Below, in pieces: positions 44,261 through 52,910 of a stretch of 64,000 bases of DNA. A program made the translations under genes and the position numbers. The notes under the pieces were generated by a model. It saw nothing but the letters and a program-made list of their open reading frames with translations, searched no databases and was not told the DNA's origin. Origin of the DNA: Tumebacillus sp. BK434 (lineage in GTDB: Bacteria > Bacillota > Bacilli > Tumebacillales > Tumebacillaceae); contig NZ_SLXS01000003.1 in assembly GCF_004340785.1 (NCBI RefSeq), positions 281,689-345,688 of the forward strand. Direction: 5' to 3'. Position 1 is the first letter of the stretch, and each line of letters opens with the position of its first letter.

Positions 44261-44294
44261 ACAAAAAAGACAGCTCCCACAGGAACTGTCTTCA
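44261..44294 (-). terminator. Terminator of sigma-factor operon
   Basis: AAGACAGTTCC and GGAGCTGTCTT form the stem, then TTTTTG on the minus strand. Confidence 0.75.
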
Positions 44295-44308
44295 TGCATC
44301 CATCCCAC

Positions 44309-45772
44309 TTACTTCGGCACGACCACTTCGTACGGATCGCCGAGCAGTTTGCCGTCACCGTCAAACACTTTCACCAAAAACGCCTTCCCGGCGTACTGCT
44401 TCAGCATGCTGTACGGCATGGACACCACTTGCACGCGGTCTTTCTCATGCTTCAGGCGCACCTGCAGCTCCGACCCCTTCATGGAAAAACTGTCGAGGCT
44501 GCCGTTAAACACATACAGCCCGGACTCTTTCTTCAGGTCCACTTTCTGGTCGGTCGAAATCACGTCGACCGTATCCAAAAACTCCGGCGTCCGGTCCGGG
44601 TAGGAGAAGACCAGCCCTTCGACCGGCAACTCCACATTTTGCACGTCAAACTTCACTTTGACGACCTGCCCGAGACTGTGGTCGGGCGTCACGCGGCGGC
44701 TTTTCAGATCGACGAGGTAATACCCGTCACCGGCCAGCACCCGGAGCTTCTCATTGGGCAGCGCATGCACCGCCTGCATCTCCTGTACGCCCAACACCCG
44801 CAGCGTCGAAGTCAACCAGCCCGAATCGCGCACATTCCCGGAATTTGCATCATAGAACAGCACCTGATGATCCTCCGTGCCTTCCGGTGTGAAGTTCACC
44901 GCCAAGAGGTTGCTGTCCGTCCACAAGATTTGCCCCGCCGTCCCTTTCGGCAACACGGCGAGCTGCTGCGGCTTCATGCCCACCGCCGCCTTGTAGATCA
45001 CCGGTGCCGGCAGCGGGTCGACAAACACCAGCTGCGAAGTAAACGAAGGATCGGCAGCAAACAGCGTCCACTGCCCTTCCTCCGACCAGTCCGATTTTTT
45101 CAAAAACGTCTCGGCTTTTCCGCGCTGCGTCCGCGTGATCTCCACGCCGTCCGATCCGTCATACGCCACTTCGCCTTTGCGCTGAATGTTCGCGATCATC
45201 CAGCGGCCTTCCACTTCGCGCACCGTCACTTCATACGCTTCGCTGGACGCCTTCTCCACCGGAGAGCCCCACGACACGCGCACACTGTACTCGATCTTGT
45301 CATTGCCTTTTGACGCATTGTAGATCGTGAACCCGGTCATGTGCGGGTTCGACAGGTTCGGCGTGACCACCGGGCGTTCATGCTTCATGCCGACCGTCAG
45401 AAAATCTTTCGCGTCCTCCGTTCGCCGCTGCAAGAGCAGGTCGAAGTACGTGCTGACCACATCATACGGCGCCAGGCTCTGCAGGCTATGGTTGGATGTG
45501 GGCTGGGAGAGCGTCTGCCAGTCCGGCACCTTGATCAGACCGTCGTCGCGAAACGGTGCGGTGATGAGCAATCCGCACCAGACCGCCACCGCGATCGTCA
45601 GTGCAGCCCCTCCCCGCCGAAACCAGCGCGAGCGCTGTTCGACCCGGGTTCTCCGGTCATATTCCTGCAGAACGTTCTGCTTAAATTTCATCGCATCGGC
45701 CGGCTTGTCATGCTCCTCCGGCTGCAAGACTTTCAGTTCCTTTTTTAAGTGATCCCACTGTCGTTCCGTCAT
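44309..45772 (-). CDS. Membrane-anchored partner of ECF sigma factor (probable anti-sigma/sensor)
   Basis: 487 residues. Cytosolic N-terminal part (about 1-50, MTERQWDHLKKELKVLQPEE, basic near RRTRVEQRSRWFRR), one membrane helix (GGAALTIAVAVWCGLLITAP), then a large extracellular domain of about 415 residues with beta-propeller-like strands (LAVLPKGTAGQILWTDSNLL and KLRVLAGDGYYLVDLKSRRV). It overlaps the sigma gene by ATGA. The layout fits an anti-sigma factor with a sensor ectodomain, but the N-terminal region shows no clear ZAS (HxxxCxxC) motif, so the role is inferred from context. Confidence 0.72.
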   Translation of the reverse strand: MTERQWDHLKKELKVLQPEEHDKPADAMKFKQNVLQEYDRRTRVEQRSRWFRRGGAALTIAVAVWCGLLITAPFRDDGLIKVPDWQTLSQPTSNHSLQSLAPYDVVSTYFDLLLQRRTEDAKDFLTVGMKHERPVVTPNLSNPHMTGFTIYNASKGNDKIEYSVRVSWGSPVEKASSEAYEVTVREVEGRWMIANIQRKGEVAYDGSDGVEITRTQRGKAETFLKKSDWSEEGQWTLFAADPSFTSQLVFVDPLPAPVIYKAAVGMKPQQLAVLPKGTAGQILWTDSNLLAVNFTPEGTEDHQVLFYDANSGNVRDSGWLTSTLRVLGVQEMQAVHALPNEKLRVLAGDGYYLVDLKSRRVTPDHSLGQVVKVKFDVQNVELPVEGLVFSYPDRTPEFLDTVDVISTDQKVDLKKESGLYVFNGSLDSFSMKGSELQVRLKHEKDRVQVVSMPYSMLKQYAGKAFLVKVFDGDGKLLGDPYEVVVPK

Positions 45773-46320
45773 CGCATGCTCACCCCTTCCTCTGCTGCTT
45801 TTCGTGCCATCTGTTCAAACAGCGGGTCACCGCCAAGCATCTCCTGCAGTTTCTTGAGCGCCCGGTGCAGCTTGGTGCGCGTCTTCGCCGACGTCCAGCC
45901 AAATATCGCGGCGGTCTCCTCGGTCGAAAACTCATGGATCATCCGCAGCACCACCACATCCCGGTCATCCTTCTTGAGCTTCAGCAAAGCTTCGCGCAAG
46001 GCGTCTTCTTTGGCGCTCCGCTCCGCCCGCTCATATAAAGACAACTCATCGCTGGCGATATCGTGCACTTCAGTGAGTGAGAACAAATTCTTAAGCCGCT
46101 TTGTCCGATACCAGTCAGCAACCGCCCGACGGGCGATCGCCAAGATCCAAGTCTTCGGAGCGGCCAGGCCTTGGAAGCGGTCGGCTCCGACCAGAACGCG
46201 GACGAACACCTCCTGCGCGATGTCCTCGACGTCCTGCCGAGCGCGCACTTGGTATCCGATATATGCAAAAACGTCCCGGTGGTAGAGACGGTACCATTCA
46301 TCAAAGTCGTGTTCCACCAT
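45769..46320 (-). CDS. ECF-type RNA polymerase sigma factor
   Basis: 183 residues from ATG 46318-46320 (MVEHDFDEWYRLYHRDVFAY), with AGAGGGGAAG upstream. Region 2: IGYQVRARQDVEDIAQEVFV, then RVLVGADRFQGLAAPKTWIL and AIARRAVADWYR. Region 4: LLKLKKDDRDVVVLRMIHEF, STEETAAIFGWTSAKTRTKL. An upstream ATG/GTG is possible but has a poor site. It probably directs its own operon. The trigger is unknown. Confidence 0.92.
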   Translation of the reverse strand: MVEHDFDEWYRLYHRDVFAYIGYQVRARQDVEDIAQEVFVRVLVGADRFQGLAAPKTWILAIARRAVADWYRTKRLKNLFSLTEVHDIASDELSLYERAERSAKEDALREALLKLKKDDRDVVVLRMIHEFSTEETAAIFGWTSAKTRTKLHRALKKLQEMLGGDPLFEQMARKAAEEGVSMR

Positions 46321-46444
46321 CGAGCCTTCCCCTCTTCCCCCATTGAATTTCATTCTCATCTACAAATATAGTCGGGGGCGTCACATTTTTTGTTACATCT
46401 TCTGCGCGAAAATTAATCCAATTTGAGAAATTTTATTTTTCTGA

Positions 46445-46477
46445 TAAACAAAAAGACTGCCTGGCTAACAGGCAGTC
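46445..46477 (-). terminator. ytqB (mnmM) terminator
   Basis: GACTGCCTG, 4 nt loop, CAGGCAGTC, then TTTTTG on the minus strand, at the stop codon of the upstream gene. Confidence 0.85.
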
Positions 46478-47053
46478 CTATCGGCGCTTCTCCAGCGCGA
46501 CCAGCACGGGCGGGTCGTTGCGCTGGTTGAGGAAGCGGTAGAGCAGCACGTGCGCCCGCTCCAGTTCCACCTCTTCCGCCCAGCGCAGCACCGCTTGCGT
46601 CTCCGCTTTGCCCTGCTCGTGGCCTGCATAGAGCATGACGGTCATCACGCCGTCTGGCGCGAGCAGTTCCAGTCCAGCGTCCAGCGCAGCCAATGTCGAT
46701 TCCGCCTCCGTCACCACCGCCGGATCACCGCCCGGGAGATAGCCCAAGTTGAAGGTCACCGCCCGGACGCGCCCGTGCCAGTCTGCGGGCACAGCGTTTT
46801 GCATCGCCGCATGGCTCACAAGCATCAGCTCCACCCGCTCCGCCACGCCAGCTTCCGCCAGCCGGGCCCGCGCTTTCTCCAACGCGGCTTCCTGCACGTC
46901 AAAACCGATCACCCGACCACTTTCACCGGCGCGCTCCGCCAAAAACAGCGTATCGCTGCCTTTGCCGACCGTAGCGTCGATGGCGAGGCCGCCCGGCTGC
47001 AACGCCTCCGCGACGAGCTCCCGCACTTGCCGAAGCATCGGACGTATGATCAT
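46478..47053 (-). CDS. mnmM: tRNA methyltransferase MnmM (YtqB)
   Basis: 191 residues, class I SAM methyltransferase. Motif I AIDATVGKGSDTLFLAERAG, motif IV TFNLGYLPGGDPAVVT, and VMLYAGHEQGKAETQAVLRW. YtqB of Bacillus (MnmM) methylates nm5s2U to mnm5s2U at the wobble uridine of some tRNAs; earlier annotation was rRNA methylase. Downstream of the YtqA-like gene on the same strand, a conserved pairing. Confidence 0.88.
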   Translation of the reverse strand: MIIRPMLRQVRELVAEALQPGGLAIDATVGKGSDTLFLAERAGESGRVIGFDVQEAALEKARARLAEAGVAERVELMLVSHAAMQNAVPADWHGRVRAVTFNLGYLPGGDPAVVTEAESTLAALDAGLELLAPDGVMTVMLYAGHEQGKAETQAVLRWAEEVELERAHVLLYRFLNQRNDPPVLVALEKRR

Positions 47054-47098
47054 CTGCCGACCTCCATCTGCCGTGCGGTTCCAGCCATCGCGCTTGCG

Positions 47099-48055
47099 TT
47101 ACGCTTGCGGGACATAGTACTTGCCTTGCCACGAATCCCGTTTTTTCAGCTCCGCGTCGATCCCGTTCAGCACCGACCATTTGTCGAGGGACCAGAGCGG
47201 GCCGATCAGAGTATCGGGCGGGCCGTCACCGGTCAGGCGGTGGATGACCATGTCGGGCGGCAAGATCTCCAGCATGTCACAGACCAGCTTGATGTAGCGG
47301 TCCGGATCGAGGAACTCGACCAGCCCTTCCTCGTACTGTTTCACCATCGGCGTATACTTCAGCAGATGCAGCAGGTGGATCTTGATCCCCTGCACGCCCA
47401 TCTGCGCCACTGCGCGGGCCGACTCCATCATCATCTCATCCGTCTCGCCGGGCAGCCCCAGGATGATGTGCGAGCAGACTTTGATGTCCTGTTTGCGCAA
47501 ACGCTCCACCGCATCCAGATACACGCCGTAATCGTGCGCCCGGTTGATCAGCTCCGCCGTCTGCTCATGAATCGTCTGCAAGCCGAGCTCCAGCCACAAA
47601 AACGTCCGCTTGTTCAGCTCGCCCAAGTACTCGACCACATCGTCCGGCAGACAGTCCGGCCGCGTCGCCACCGACAGCCCGACCACGTCCTCCTGTTCGA
47701 GGATCGTCTCATAATACTCCCGAAGCGTCTCCACCGGAGCGTACGTATTCGTATACGCCTGGAAATAGCCGAGGTATTTTGCTTTCGGCCACTTGCGGTG
47801 CATCTTTTCCTTTACATCATGAAACTGTGTGACCAGATCGTCCTTGCGGTTGCCGGCAAAATCGCCCGACCCCCGCGCCGAGCAGAACGTGCAGCCGCCC
47901 GTCGTCACCGCCCCGTCGCGGTTCGGACAGGTAAAACCGGCGTCGAGCGGCACCTTGAACACCTTTTCGCCAAACACCGAACGCAAGTGATAATTCCACG
48001 TATGATATCGCTTATCGCCCCAGAGGAGCGGTTCCTGCTTTGTCAGTTGAGTCAT
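47099..48055 (-). CDS. YtqA-like radical SAM protein (TIGR01212 family)
   Basis: 318 residues from ATG 48053-48055 with AAAGGAGTC upstream. Radical SAM cysteines are in FTCPNRDGAVTTGGCTFCSA (C-x10+-C-x2-C variant of this family). Further features are FQAYTNTYAPVETLREYYET, SVATRPDCLPDDVVEYLGEL, LWLELGLQTIHEQTAELINR and HIILGLPGETDEMMMESARA. Its neighbour MnmM modifies tRNA wobble uridine, so YtqA probably acts in the same pathway before it. Confidence 0.9.
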   Translation of the reverse strand: MTQLTKQEPLLWGDKRYHTWNYHLRSVFGEKVFKVPLDAGFTCPNRDGAVTTGGCTFCSARGSGDFAGNRKDDLVTQFHDVKEKMHRKWPKAKYLGYFQAYTNTYAPVETLREYYETILEQEDVVGLSVATRPDCLPDDVVEYLGELNKRTFLWLELGLQTIHEQTAELINRAHDYGVYLDAVERLRKQDIKVCSHIILGLPGETDEMMMESARAVAQMGVQGIKIHLLHLLKYTPMVKQYEEGLVEFLDPDRYIKLVCDMLEILPPDMVIHRLTGDGPPDTLIGPLWSLDKWSVLNGIDAELKKRDSWQGKYYVPQA

Positions 48056-48261
48056 CTTCAGACTCCTTTCTGCAAAAATCCACAGCATTCCACGCCTATT
48101 GTAACATTCTTCTCCGCTCCCGAAAAATCCGCTGTTTCCCGGCCCATTTCTCGGTACGATACTGCCCGTTAGGACATATGATACAACAGATTAGCGGGTC
48201 ATAATGCAAGTCTGGGAAAAACGCACCAAGAAAAGCAGCAGGCCTTACACGTTGGCGAGTA

Positions 48262-48302
48262 AAAACGCCCCTCACCGAGTCTCCGGTGAAGGGCGTTTTT
48301 CG
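48262..48302. terminator. Terminator after flavin oxidoreductase gene
   Basis: AAAAACGCCC-x-TCACCG pairs with CGGTGA-x-GGGCGTTTTT; bidirectional form. Confidence 0.85.
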
Positions 48303-48324
48303 TTTGCATCCCTGTTCGGTTCCT

Positions 48325-49647
48325 TTAGACTGCCCAGCTCATCAGACGAAAGACGCCGGCGTCTTTGCGCAGGATGCGCTCCCCGACTTCGTAGCCGGAC
48401 GAGAACGACAGCTCCGACAGCTGGCCGACGCCTTGCACCCAGTCGCCGGCAAAATACGCATTCGAGCAGGCGTGGAACTGCACCGGCATCAGCTGCTGGT
48501 CGTCCTCCACCTTGATCTCCTGCGCCGCCGCCCGCTCCGTATAGCGCTTCGCCGCCAGCTGTTCCCGCCAGCCCGGCAAATGCTTGTCGAACAGTCGCTC
48601 GATCGCTTCCTTGCGCATCGCCGCATGTTCGCGGTCGCCGACCTCTTCGCTCTTCAGATACGCGACCGCCTGGATCAACTGGCCGCCCTCCGGCGTGCAC
48701 GGCGTGTAGGCGGAGATGTCGGTCATGAACACGCGGGCGTTTTTATCATAAATGTAGGTGTAGGGGGTGTCGATCCGCTTGGTCAACCCGATGTCATAGA
48801 CCAGCACGTTGTTCGGTTTGTGCAGCAGATACGGCGCGATCGAGTTCTCTAAGAGCGTGCCTTCGAAGATCTTGCCGAGCTCCTTCGGCGGCACGGCGAA
48901 CACGAACTCATCGCCTTCGATCACCCCGTCCGGCGTCTCGACGCCCGCCACGCGGCCCGCCTCAAACAGCACGCGCTCAATCTTCGCCTTGGTGATCACC
49001 TTCGAGCCGTTCTCGACGATCACGCGCTCCAGCTCCGACACGAGCGAACCCCAGCCCCCGGCGATGTAGGAGACCGCTTTCGAGGTGCGGAACAGGCGCT
49101 GGTAGTAGTTGAAGAACACCGTCGACGGAATGCGCTCCGGCTCTTGGGTGAAGAAATTGCTCGACGCCAGGGTCAGCATCAGGTCCTGCACCTGCTGATG
49201 CTTGCCCGAGCGCTTCAGCCATTCGCCGATCGACACGCCTTCCTCGCCGCGTTCCAGCAGGCAGACCGTCTTCACCACTTCGATGGCAAATTTCGCCTTG
49301 GTCGTCCCGTTCAGCAAGACCTTCGTCTTGTACAAGCCTTCCAGAGTCGCCGGCATCTCGGTCATCTCATCGCCGAGGTCATAGCGCGCTTTCTTCGGGT
49401 CAAAATCGACCCAGCCGATGTTCAGCTGCAGTTCCTTTTGCAGCTTGCGAATGTAGGACGAGTCCCGGCTGTAGATCGCATGCGCGCCAAAGTTGAAATC
49501 AAAGCCCTTCAGCGGAATCGTCACCGCGCGCCCGCCAAGCTTCGGCGCTTTCTCCAGCAGCGTCACATCCTGCCCCGCCTTCGCCAGCCTCGCCGCCACG
49601 CTCAAACCTGCCAAACCGCCGCCCACCACTACCGTCCGCTTTTTCAT
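48325..49647 (-). CDS. FAD-dependent oxidoreductase (phytoene-desaturase/amine-oxidase superfamily)
   Basis: 440 residues from ATG 49645-49647, 8 nt after GAGGGGG. Dinucleotide fold MKKRTVVVGGGLAGLSVAAR (GxGxxG), then EKAPKLGGRAVTIPLKGF. SYIAGGWGSLVSELERVIVE and ERVLFEAGRVAGVETPDGVI follow the crtI-like/NAD(P)-binding pattern. The C-terminus CSNAYFAGDWVQGVGQLSEL contains the FAD-binding GDW motif. The substrate is unknown; it is alone, not in a carotenoid cluster. Confidence 0.85.
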   Translation of the reverse strand: MKKRTVVVGGGLAGLSVAARLAKAGQDVTLLEKAPKLGGRAVTIPLKGFDFNFGAHAIYSRDSSYIRKLQKELQLNIGWVDFDPKKARYDLGDEMTEMPATLEGLYKTKVLLNGTTKAKFAIEVVKTVCLLERGEEGVSIGEWLKRSGKHQQVQDLMLTLASSNFFTQEPERIPSTVFFNYYQRLFRTSKAVSYIAGGWGSLVSELERVIVENGSKVITKAKIERVLFEAGRVAGVETPDGVIEGDEFVFAVPPKELGKIFEGTLLENSIAPYLLHKPNNVLVYDIGLTKRIDTPYTYIYDKNARVFMTDISAYTPCTPEGGQLIQAVAYLKSEEVGDREHAAMRKEAIERLFDKHLPGWREQLAAKRYTERAAAQEIKVEDDQQLMPVQFHACSNAYFAGDWVQGVGQLSELSFSSGYEVGERILRKDAGVFRLMSWAV

Positions 49648-49894
49648 AATCAAATCCCCCTCTAAGTAGAGACCTAAACTATTTATATATCCATACTTTT
49701 AATGAACTCAGTCTAAAATTTACCTAGTACAATTATATTACAGGTCTACGCAAGAGGTGTCCAGCCCCAGAAATATTTTATATTCTTTACATTTTCAAGG
49801 AGGATGTGGCTTGCCTCTTTATAATCTGTTCGTCATTCCTAAATTTGGATGTGTTTACATCGATGAGCACTAACACAACTACTTACGAAGGAGT
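49648..49894. other. AT-rich intergenic region between divergent genes
   Basis: About 250 bp of clearly AT-rich DNA between the oxidoreductase and the lipoprotein gene. It must hold both promoters; TATAAT near 49819 is a -10 candidate for the rightward gene without a good -35. No small gene is seen. Confidence 0.4.
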
Positions 49895-50407
49895 GTGGTT
49901 TCAATCAAGCGATTGTTGGTGAGCATCATGATCACATGTCTGGCAATTACCGCCGGCGGATGCAGCGAAGACGAATCACTCACGGGTCAATCCTTTGCTC
50001 CAGCTGCACAACCGGCCAAAGAGTATGTCCTCGAAAAAGCTCTGCTTTCCACGGTCGATGACGTGAGTCATACTCCTCCTGGCCCCGTCGTAACGCAGCT
50101 CACGGGAACGGACGAACAGGGCAGAGACAAGATCGTCTGGCTTCGCGGTGACAAGAGCGGGAAGATCGATGTCGTTGGCTCAGTTCTGCTGAAAGATGGA
50201 ATCAGCCAAGAACAGGTTCTCGCACTGCTTCAAGAGAAAGGGCACGATCGGCACAGCGTCGATCAGATCTTCGTTGCCCCTCTTGATAACAGCGGAAAGC
50301 AAATCGTCTGGCGAGTCACCCTTCATGGTCCCGACCAGCACTCCTTTGTGTTTGACTTTAAAACGGGTGAACTGCTTCTCGAAAATGATCAAAAGATGCC
50401 TTCATGA
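49895..50407 (+). CDS. Lipoprotein, unknown function
   Basis: About 167-170 residues. Signal KRLLVSIMITCLAITAGGC with lipobox TAGGC (imperfect), then SEDESLTGQSFAPAAQPAKE and a PepSY-like end (DGISQEQVLALLQEKGHDRH, then VWRVTLHGPDQHSFVFDFKT). AAGGAG at 49888-49893 leaves only 1 nt to the in-frame GTG 49895; ATC 49904 is at 10 nt and would give (M)KRLLVS. The start is not certain. No clear homologue family; the C-terminal strand-rich part resembles DUF5590/PepSY lipoproteins. Confidence 0.7.
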   Translation: MVSIKRLLVSIMITCLAITAGGCSEDESLTGQSFAPAAQPAKEYVLEKALLSTVDDVSHTPPGPVVTQLTGTDEQGRDKIVWLRGDKSGKIDVVGSVLLKDGISQEQVLALLQEKGHDRHSVDQIFVAPLDNSGKQIVWRVTLHGPDQHSFVFDFKTGELLLENDQKMPS

Positions 50408-50495
50408 TCAGCTAAGGCTGCCCGGAATCTCGGCAGTCTTTTTTTCGTTGGTGTAAAATAGAACCAAACAAAAGAATTCATAAGGGGGAGAACCG

Positions 50496-51089
50496 ATGTC
50501 CAGCCGCAGAGAGCGCAAAAAACAAGAGACGCGCAACAAAATTTTCACCAGCGCCATGAAACTGTTTCAAGAAGGCGGCTACGATGCCACGACGATCGAC
50601 ATGATCGCCGAGCACGCCGATGTGGCGCGCGGCACCGTCTTTTTGCATTTTCCTTCTAAAGAAGCGATCTTAGCCCACTGGGGGCAGGACAGCTTGGAGG
50701 AGATCACCGAGCGCCGCGAGGAGTGGGACCTGCCGGAGCTGTCGGCCGAAGAAAAGGTGATGCGCCTGTTCAAGATCGCGCTCACCGCCAACCAGGAGAG
50801 CTTCGACCTCGTCAAGATCTGGGTCAAGTCAACGCTGGCCAACCCCACCGCGATGATCCACGAGCGGCAGAGCCCGGTCGCACTGCGCAACCTGATGTCA
50901 GACATTCTGGAAACGGAGCAGGAGGAAGGGCGCCTCAAGCAGAACATCGACCCGATCATCGCCGGTGACATGCTGGAGAACATCTACCTGCACGCGATGC
51001 AGGACTGGGTGTTGTCGGAAGGCAACTGGCCGGTCGAAGAGATCTTGACGACGAAGATCCACTACCTGTTCAACGGGCTCAATCAATAA
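50496..51089 (+). CDS. TetR-family transcriptional regulator
   Basis: 197 residues with a GGGGGAG ribosome site. N-terminal HTH: ETRNKIFTSAMKLFQEGGYD, ATTIDMIAEHADVARGTVFL, HFPSKEAILAHWG. The ligand-binding domain is divergent (EEKVMRLFKIALTANQESFD). It ends shortly before sodA, but sodA has its own promoter and is not obviously its target. The ligand is unknown. Confidence 0.9.
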   Translation: MSSRRERKKQETRNKIFTSAMKLFQEGGYDATTIDMIAEHADVARGTVFLHFPSKEAILAHWGQDSLEEITERREEWDLPELSAEEKVMRLFKIALTANQESFDLVKIWVKSTLANPTAMIHERQSPVALRNLMSDILETEQEEGRLKQNIDPIIAGDMLENIYLHAMQDWVLSEGNWPVEEILTTKIHYLFNGLNQ

Positions 51090-51163
51090 AATAGCCCGTG
51101 ATGTATGAACCGCCTGCGGAGCGAGTATCCTAGTCTGGGGAAAGTAAGGCAGGTCACCAAATT

Positions 51164-51192
51164 TTGTCTTGGCTTTCCGACCTAATTAAGAT
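51164..51192 (+). promoter_or_regulatory. sodA promoter
   Basis: TTGTCT (51164-51169), 17 nt, TAAGAT (51187-51192). Confidence 0.65.
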
Positions 51193-51241
51193 AAGATATA
51201 TGTATGTATAAAAACTCTTTCTACATAGGAGGTAATACCAA

Positions 51242-51850
51242 ATGGCATACCAACTGCCGGCACTTCCGTACGCGAACGACGCTCTCGAACCGCATTTTGA
51301 CGCACTGACCATGGAGATCCACCATGACCGTCACCATGCGACTTACGTAAACAACGTAAACGCAGCTCTCGAAGGACACGACGACCTGGCTTCCAAGTCG
51401 ATCGAAGAGCTGATCTCCAACCTGGATGCAGTTCCGGAAAACATCCGCACCGCAGTCCGCAACAACGGCGGCGGCCATGCGAACCACTCCCTGTTCTGGG
51501 AAATCCTTTCCCCGAACGGCGGCGGCGCTCCGACCGGCGCAATCGCAGACGCGATCACCGAAGTGTTCGGTTCCTACGACAACTTCAAAGCGGAGTTCAC
51601 CAAAGCTGCGACCACCCGTTTCGGCTCCGGCTGGGCTTGGCTGATCGTTGACGGCGGCAAAGTGGCAATCACCACTTCCGAATACCAAGACAGCCCGCTG
51701 ATGCAAGGCAAGACTCCGGTCCTCGGCCTCGACGTTTGGGAGCACGCGTACTACCTGAAGTTCCAAAACAAGCGCCCGGACTACATCGCAGCGTTCTTCA
51801 ACCTGATCAACTGGGATGAAGTCAACAAGCGCTTCGCAGCCGCGAAGTAA
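51242..51850 (+). CDS. sodA: Superoxide dismutase (Mn/Fe)
   Basis: 202 residues. Metal ligands: His in [20 protein letters not shown] (first two), then Asp and His in [35 protein letters not shown] is the family signature. AGGAGG 8-9 nt before ATG. Removes superoxide in the cytosol. Codon use is that of a highly expressed gene (AAC, CTG, GAA dominate). Confidence 0.97.
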   Translation: MAYQLPALPYANDALEPHFDALTMEIHHDRHHATYVNNVNAALEGHDDLASKSIEELISNLDAVPENIRTAVRNNGGGHANHSLFWEILSPNGGGAPTGAIADAITEVFGSYDNFKAEFTKAATTRFGSGWAWLIVDGGKVAITTSEYQDSPLMQGKTPVLGLDVWEHAYYLKFQNKRPDYIAAFFNLINWDEVNKRFAAAK

Positions 51851-51861
51851 GAGCAGCGCCA

Positions 51862-51898
51862 GCAAAAACGCCTCTCCGCAATGGAGAGGCGTTTTTTT
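51862..51898. terminator. sodA terminator (bidirectional)
   Basis: AACGCCTCTCC, 5 nt, GGAGAGGCGTT, then six T; A-run on the other side serves the convergent gene. Confidence 0.88.
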
Positions 51899-51903
51899 GA
51901 TCT

Positions 51904-52704
51904 TCATTTCATCAATCCTGCCTTGACGACCTGCAGCAGCTCCTCCTGCTTCGCCGGATGACAGCCGATGATGTACGGCTCCTCCTGCATCCCTGCAAAC
52001 TCCTCACCGTCAAAATCGATCACCAGGCCGCCGGCCTCTTTCAGCAGCAGCAGTCCGGCGTACAGGTCATCGCCTTCGGAGTTGTACAGCACCACGCCGT
52101 CGAGCTCGCCGCGGGCCATCAGGCACCAGACGAGAGTCGGTGCCCAGACGCGCAGCACGCGCTTGGCGACTGCGTCGAGGTGGTGTTTCAACCGCATCGC
52201 CCGGGGGTCTTTTTGCACGGCATGGCCTTGAATCCAGCCCACGGTCAGCCTGTTCCCCTGCTTCGGCTCCTTGATGCGCAGCGGCTGCCCGTTGCAGGTC
52301 GCGCCTTGACCGCGCTCGGCGATGTACAGCTTGTCCAGCACCGAGTCATAGATCACGCCCAGCACCGCTTCCTTGCGGTAAAAGAACGTGATCGCCACCG
52401 CATACACCGGCAGTCCGATCGCGTAGTTGTTCGTCCCGTCCAGCGGATCGACCAGCCACAAAAAGTCGCCTTCCACGCCCGACCAGCCCGTCTCTTCGCT
52501 GCGAATCCCATGATCGGGAAACGCCGCGCGGATCTTCTCCAGAATCACCGCCTCGGCCAGCCCGTCCACCTCGGTGACGAGATCGCCGTGCTCATCTTTC
52601 TCCTCCACCAGAAACGCTCCGTCAAACCGCTCCTTCGCCAGCTTCCCGGCCGCCACAGCCGCCTCCGCCGCCACTTCTTTCGCCCGCTGCACAATCGCTT
52701 GCAT
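51904..52704 (-). CDS. Inositol monophosphatase family protein
   Basis: 266 residues from ATG 52702-52704 after AAGGAGGTCG. Mg-dependent phosphatase motifs: IRSEETGWSGVEGDF (Glu-Glu), LVDPLDGTNNYAIGLPVYAV (DPLDGT), and the C-terminal EGDDLYAGLLLLKEAGGLVI, where the usual W-D motif reads Gly-Asp. It may hydrolyse inositol-1-phosphate, or NADP/3'-phosphoadenosine-like substrates; sequence alone does not say which. Confidence 0.92.
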   Translation of the reverse strand: MQAIVQRAKEVAAEAAVAAGKLAKERFDGAFLVEEKDEHGDLVTEVDGLAEAVILEKIRAAFPDHGIRSEETGWSGVEGDFLWLVDPLDGTNNYAIGLPVYAVAITFFYRKEAVLGVIYDSVLDKLYIAERGQGATCNGQPLRIKEPKQGNRLTVGWIQGHAVQKDPRAMRLKHHLDAVAKRVLRVWAPTLVWCLMARGELDGVVLYNSEGDDLYAGLLLLKEAGGLVIDFDGEEFAGMQEEPYIIGCHPAKQEELLQVVKAGLMK

Positions 52705-52849
52705 CGCGCTCGACCTCCTTTTCGTTTCCATATTTTAACCGAAAACTTCACCCCTCGTCCATGCGGCTCATCACATAAACTTTCATATTCCCGATTAAAT
52801 AATCACCCAAAAACTTTTATAAAATCAAAAGAGGTTTCCTGTAGCTTTA

Positions 52850-52856
52850 TGTCGAA
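52850..52856 (+). promoter_or_regulatory. Spo0A-box-like site before first kinase
   Basis: TGTCGAA, 60 bp before the kinase gene, in the context TTATGTCGAAATTTG, with a partial inverted copy (CGACA) 8 nt later. Confidence 0.4.
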
Positions 52857-52910
52857 ATTTGACGACAAAGATTCACATGTCTGCAAGTACACTGACGATG
52901 CCGTCCTGGG

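Noticed and set aside
49664-49830. Possible promoter elements in the AT-rich gap
   Set aside because: TATAAT at about 49819 has no acceptable -35; AT-rich DNA gives chance hits.
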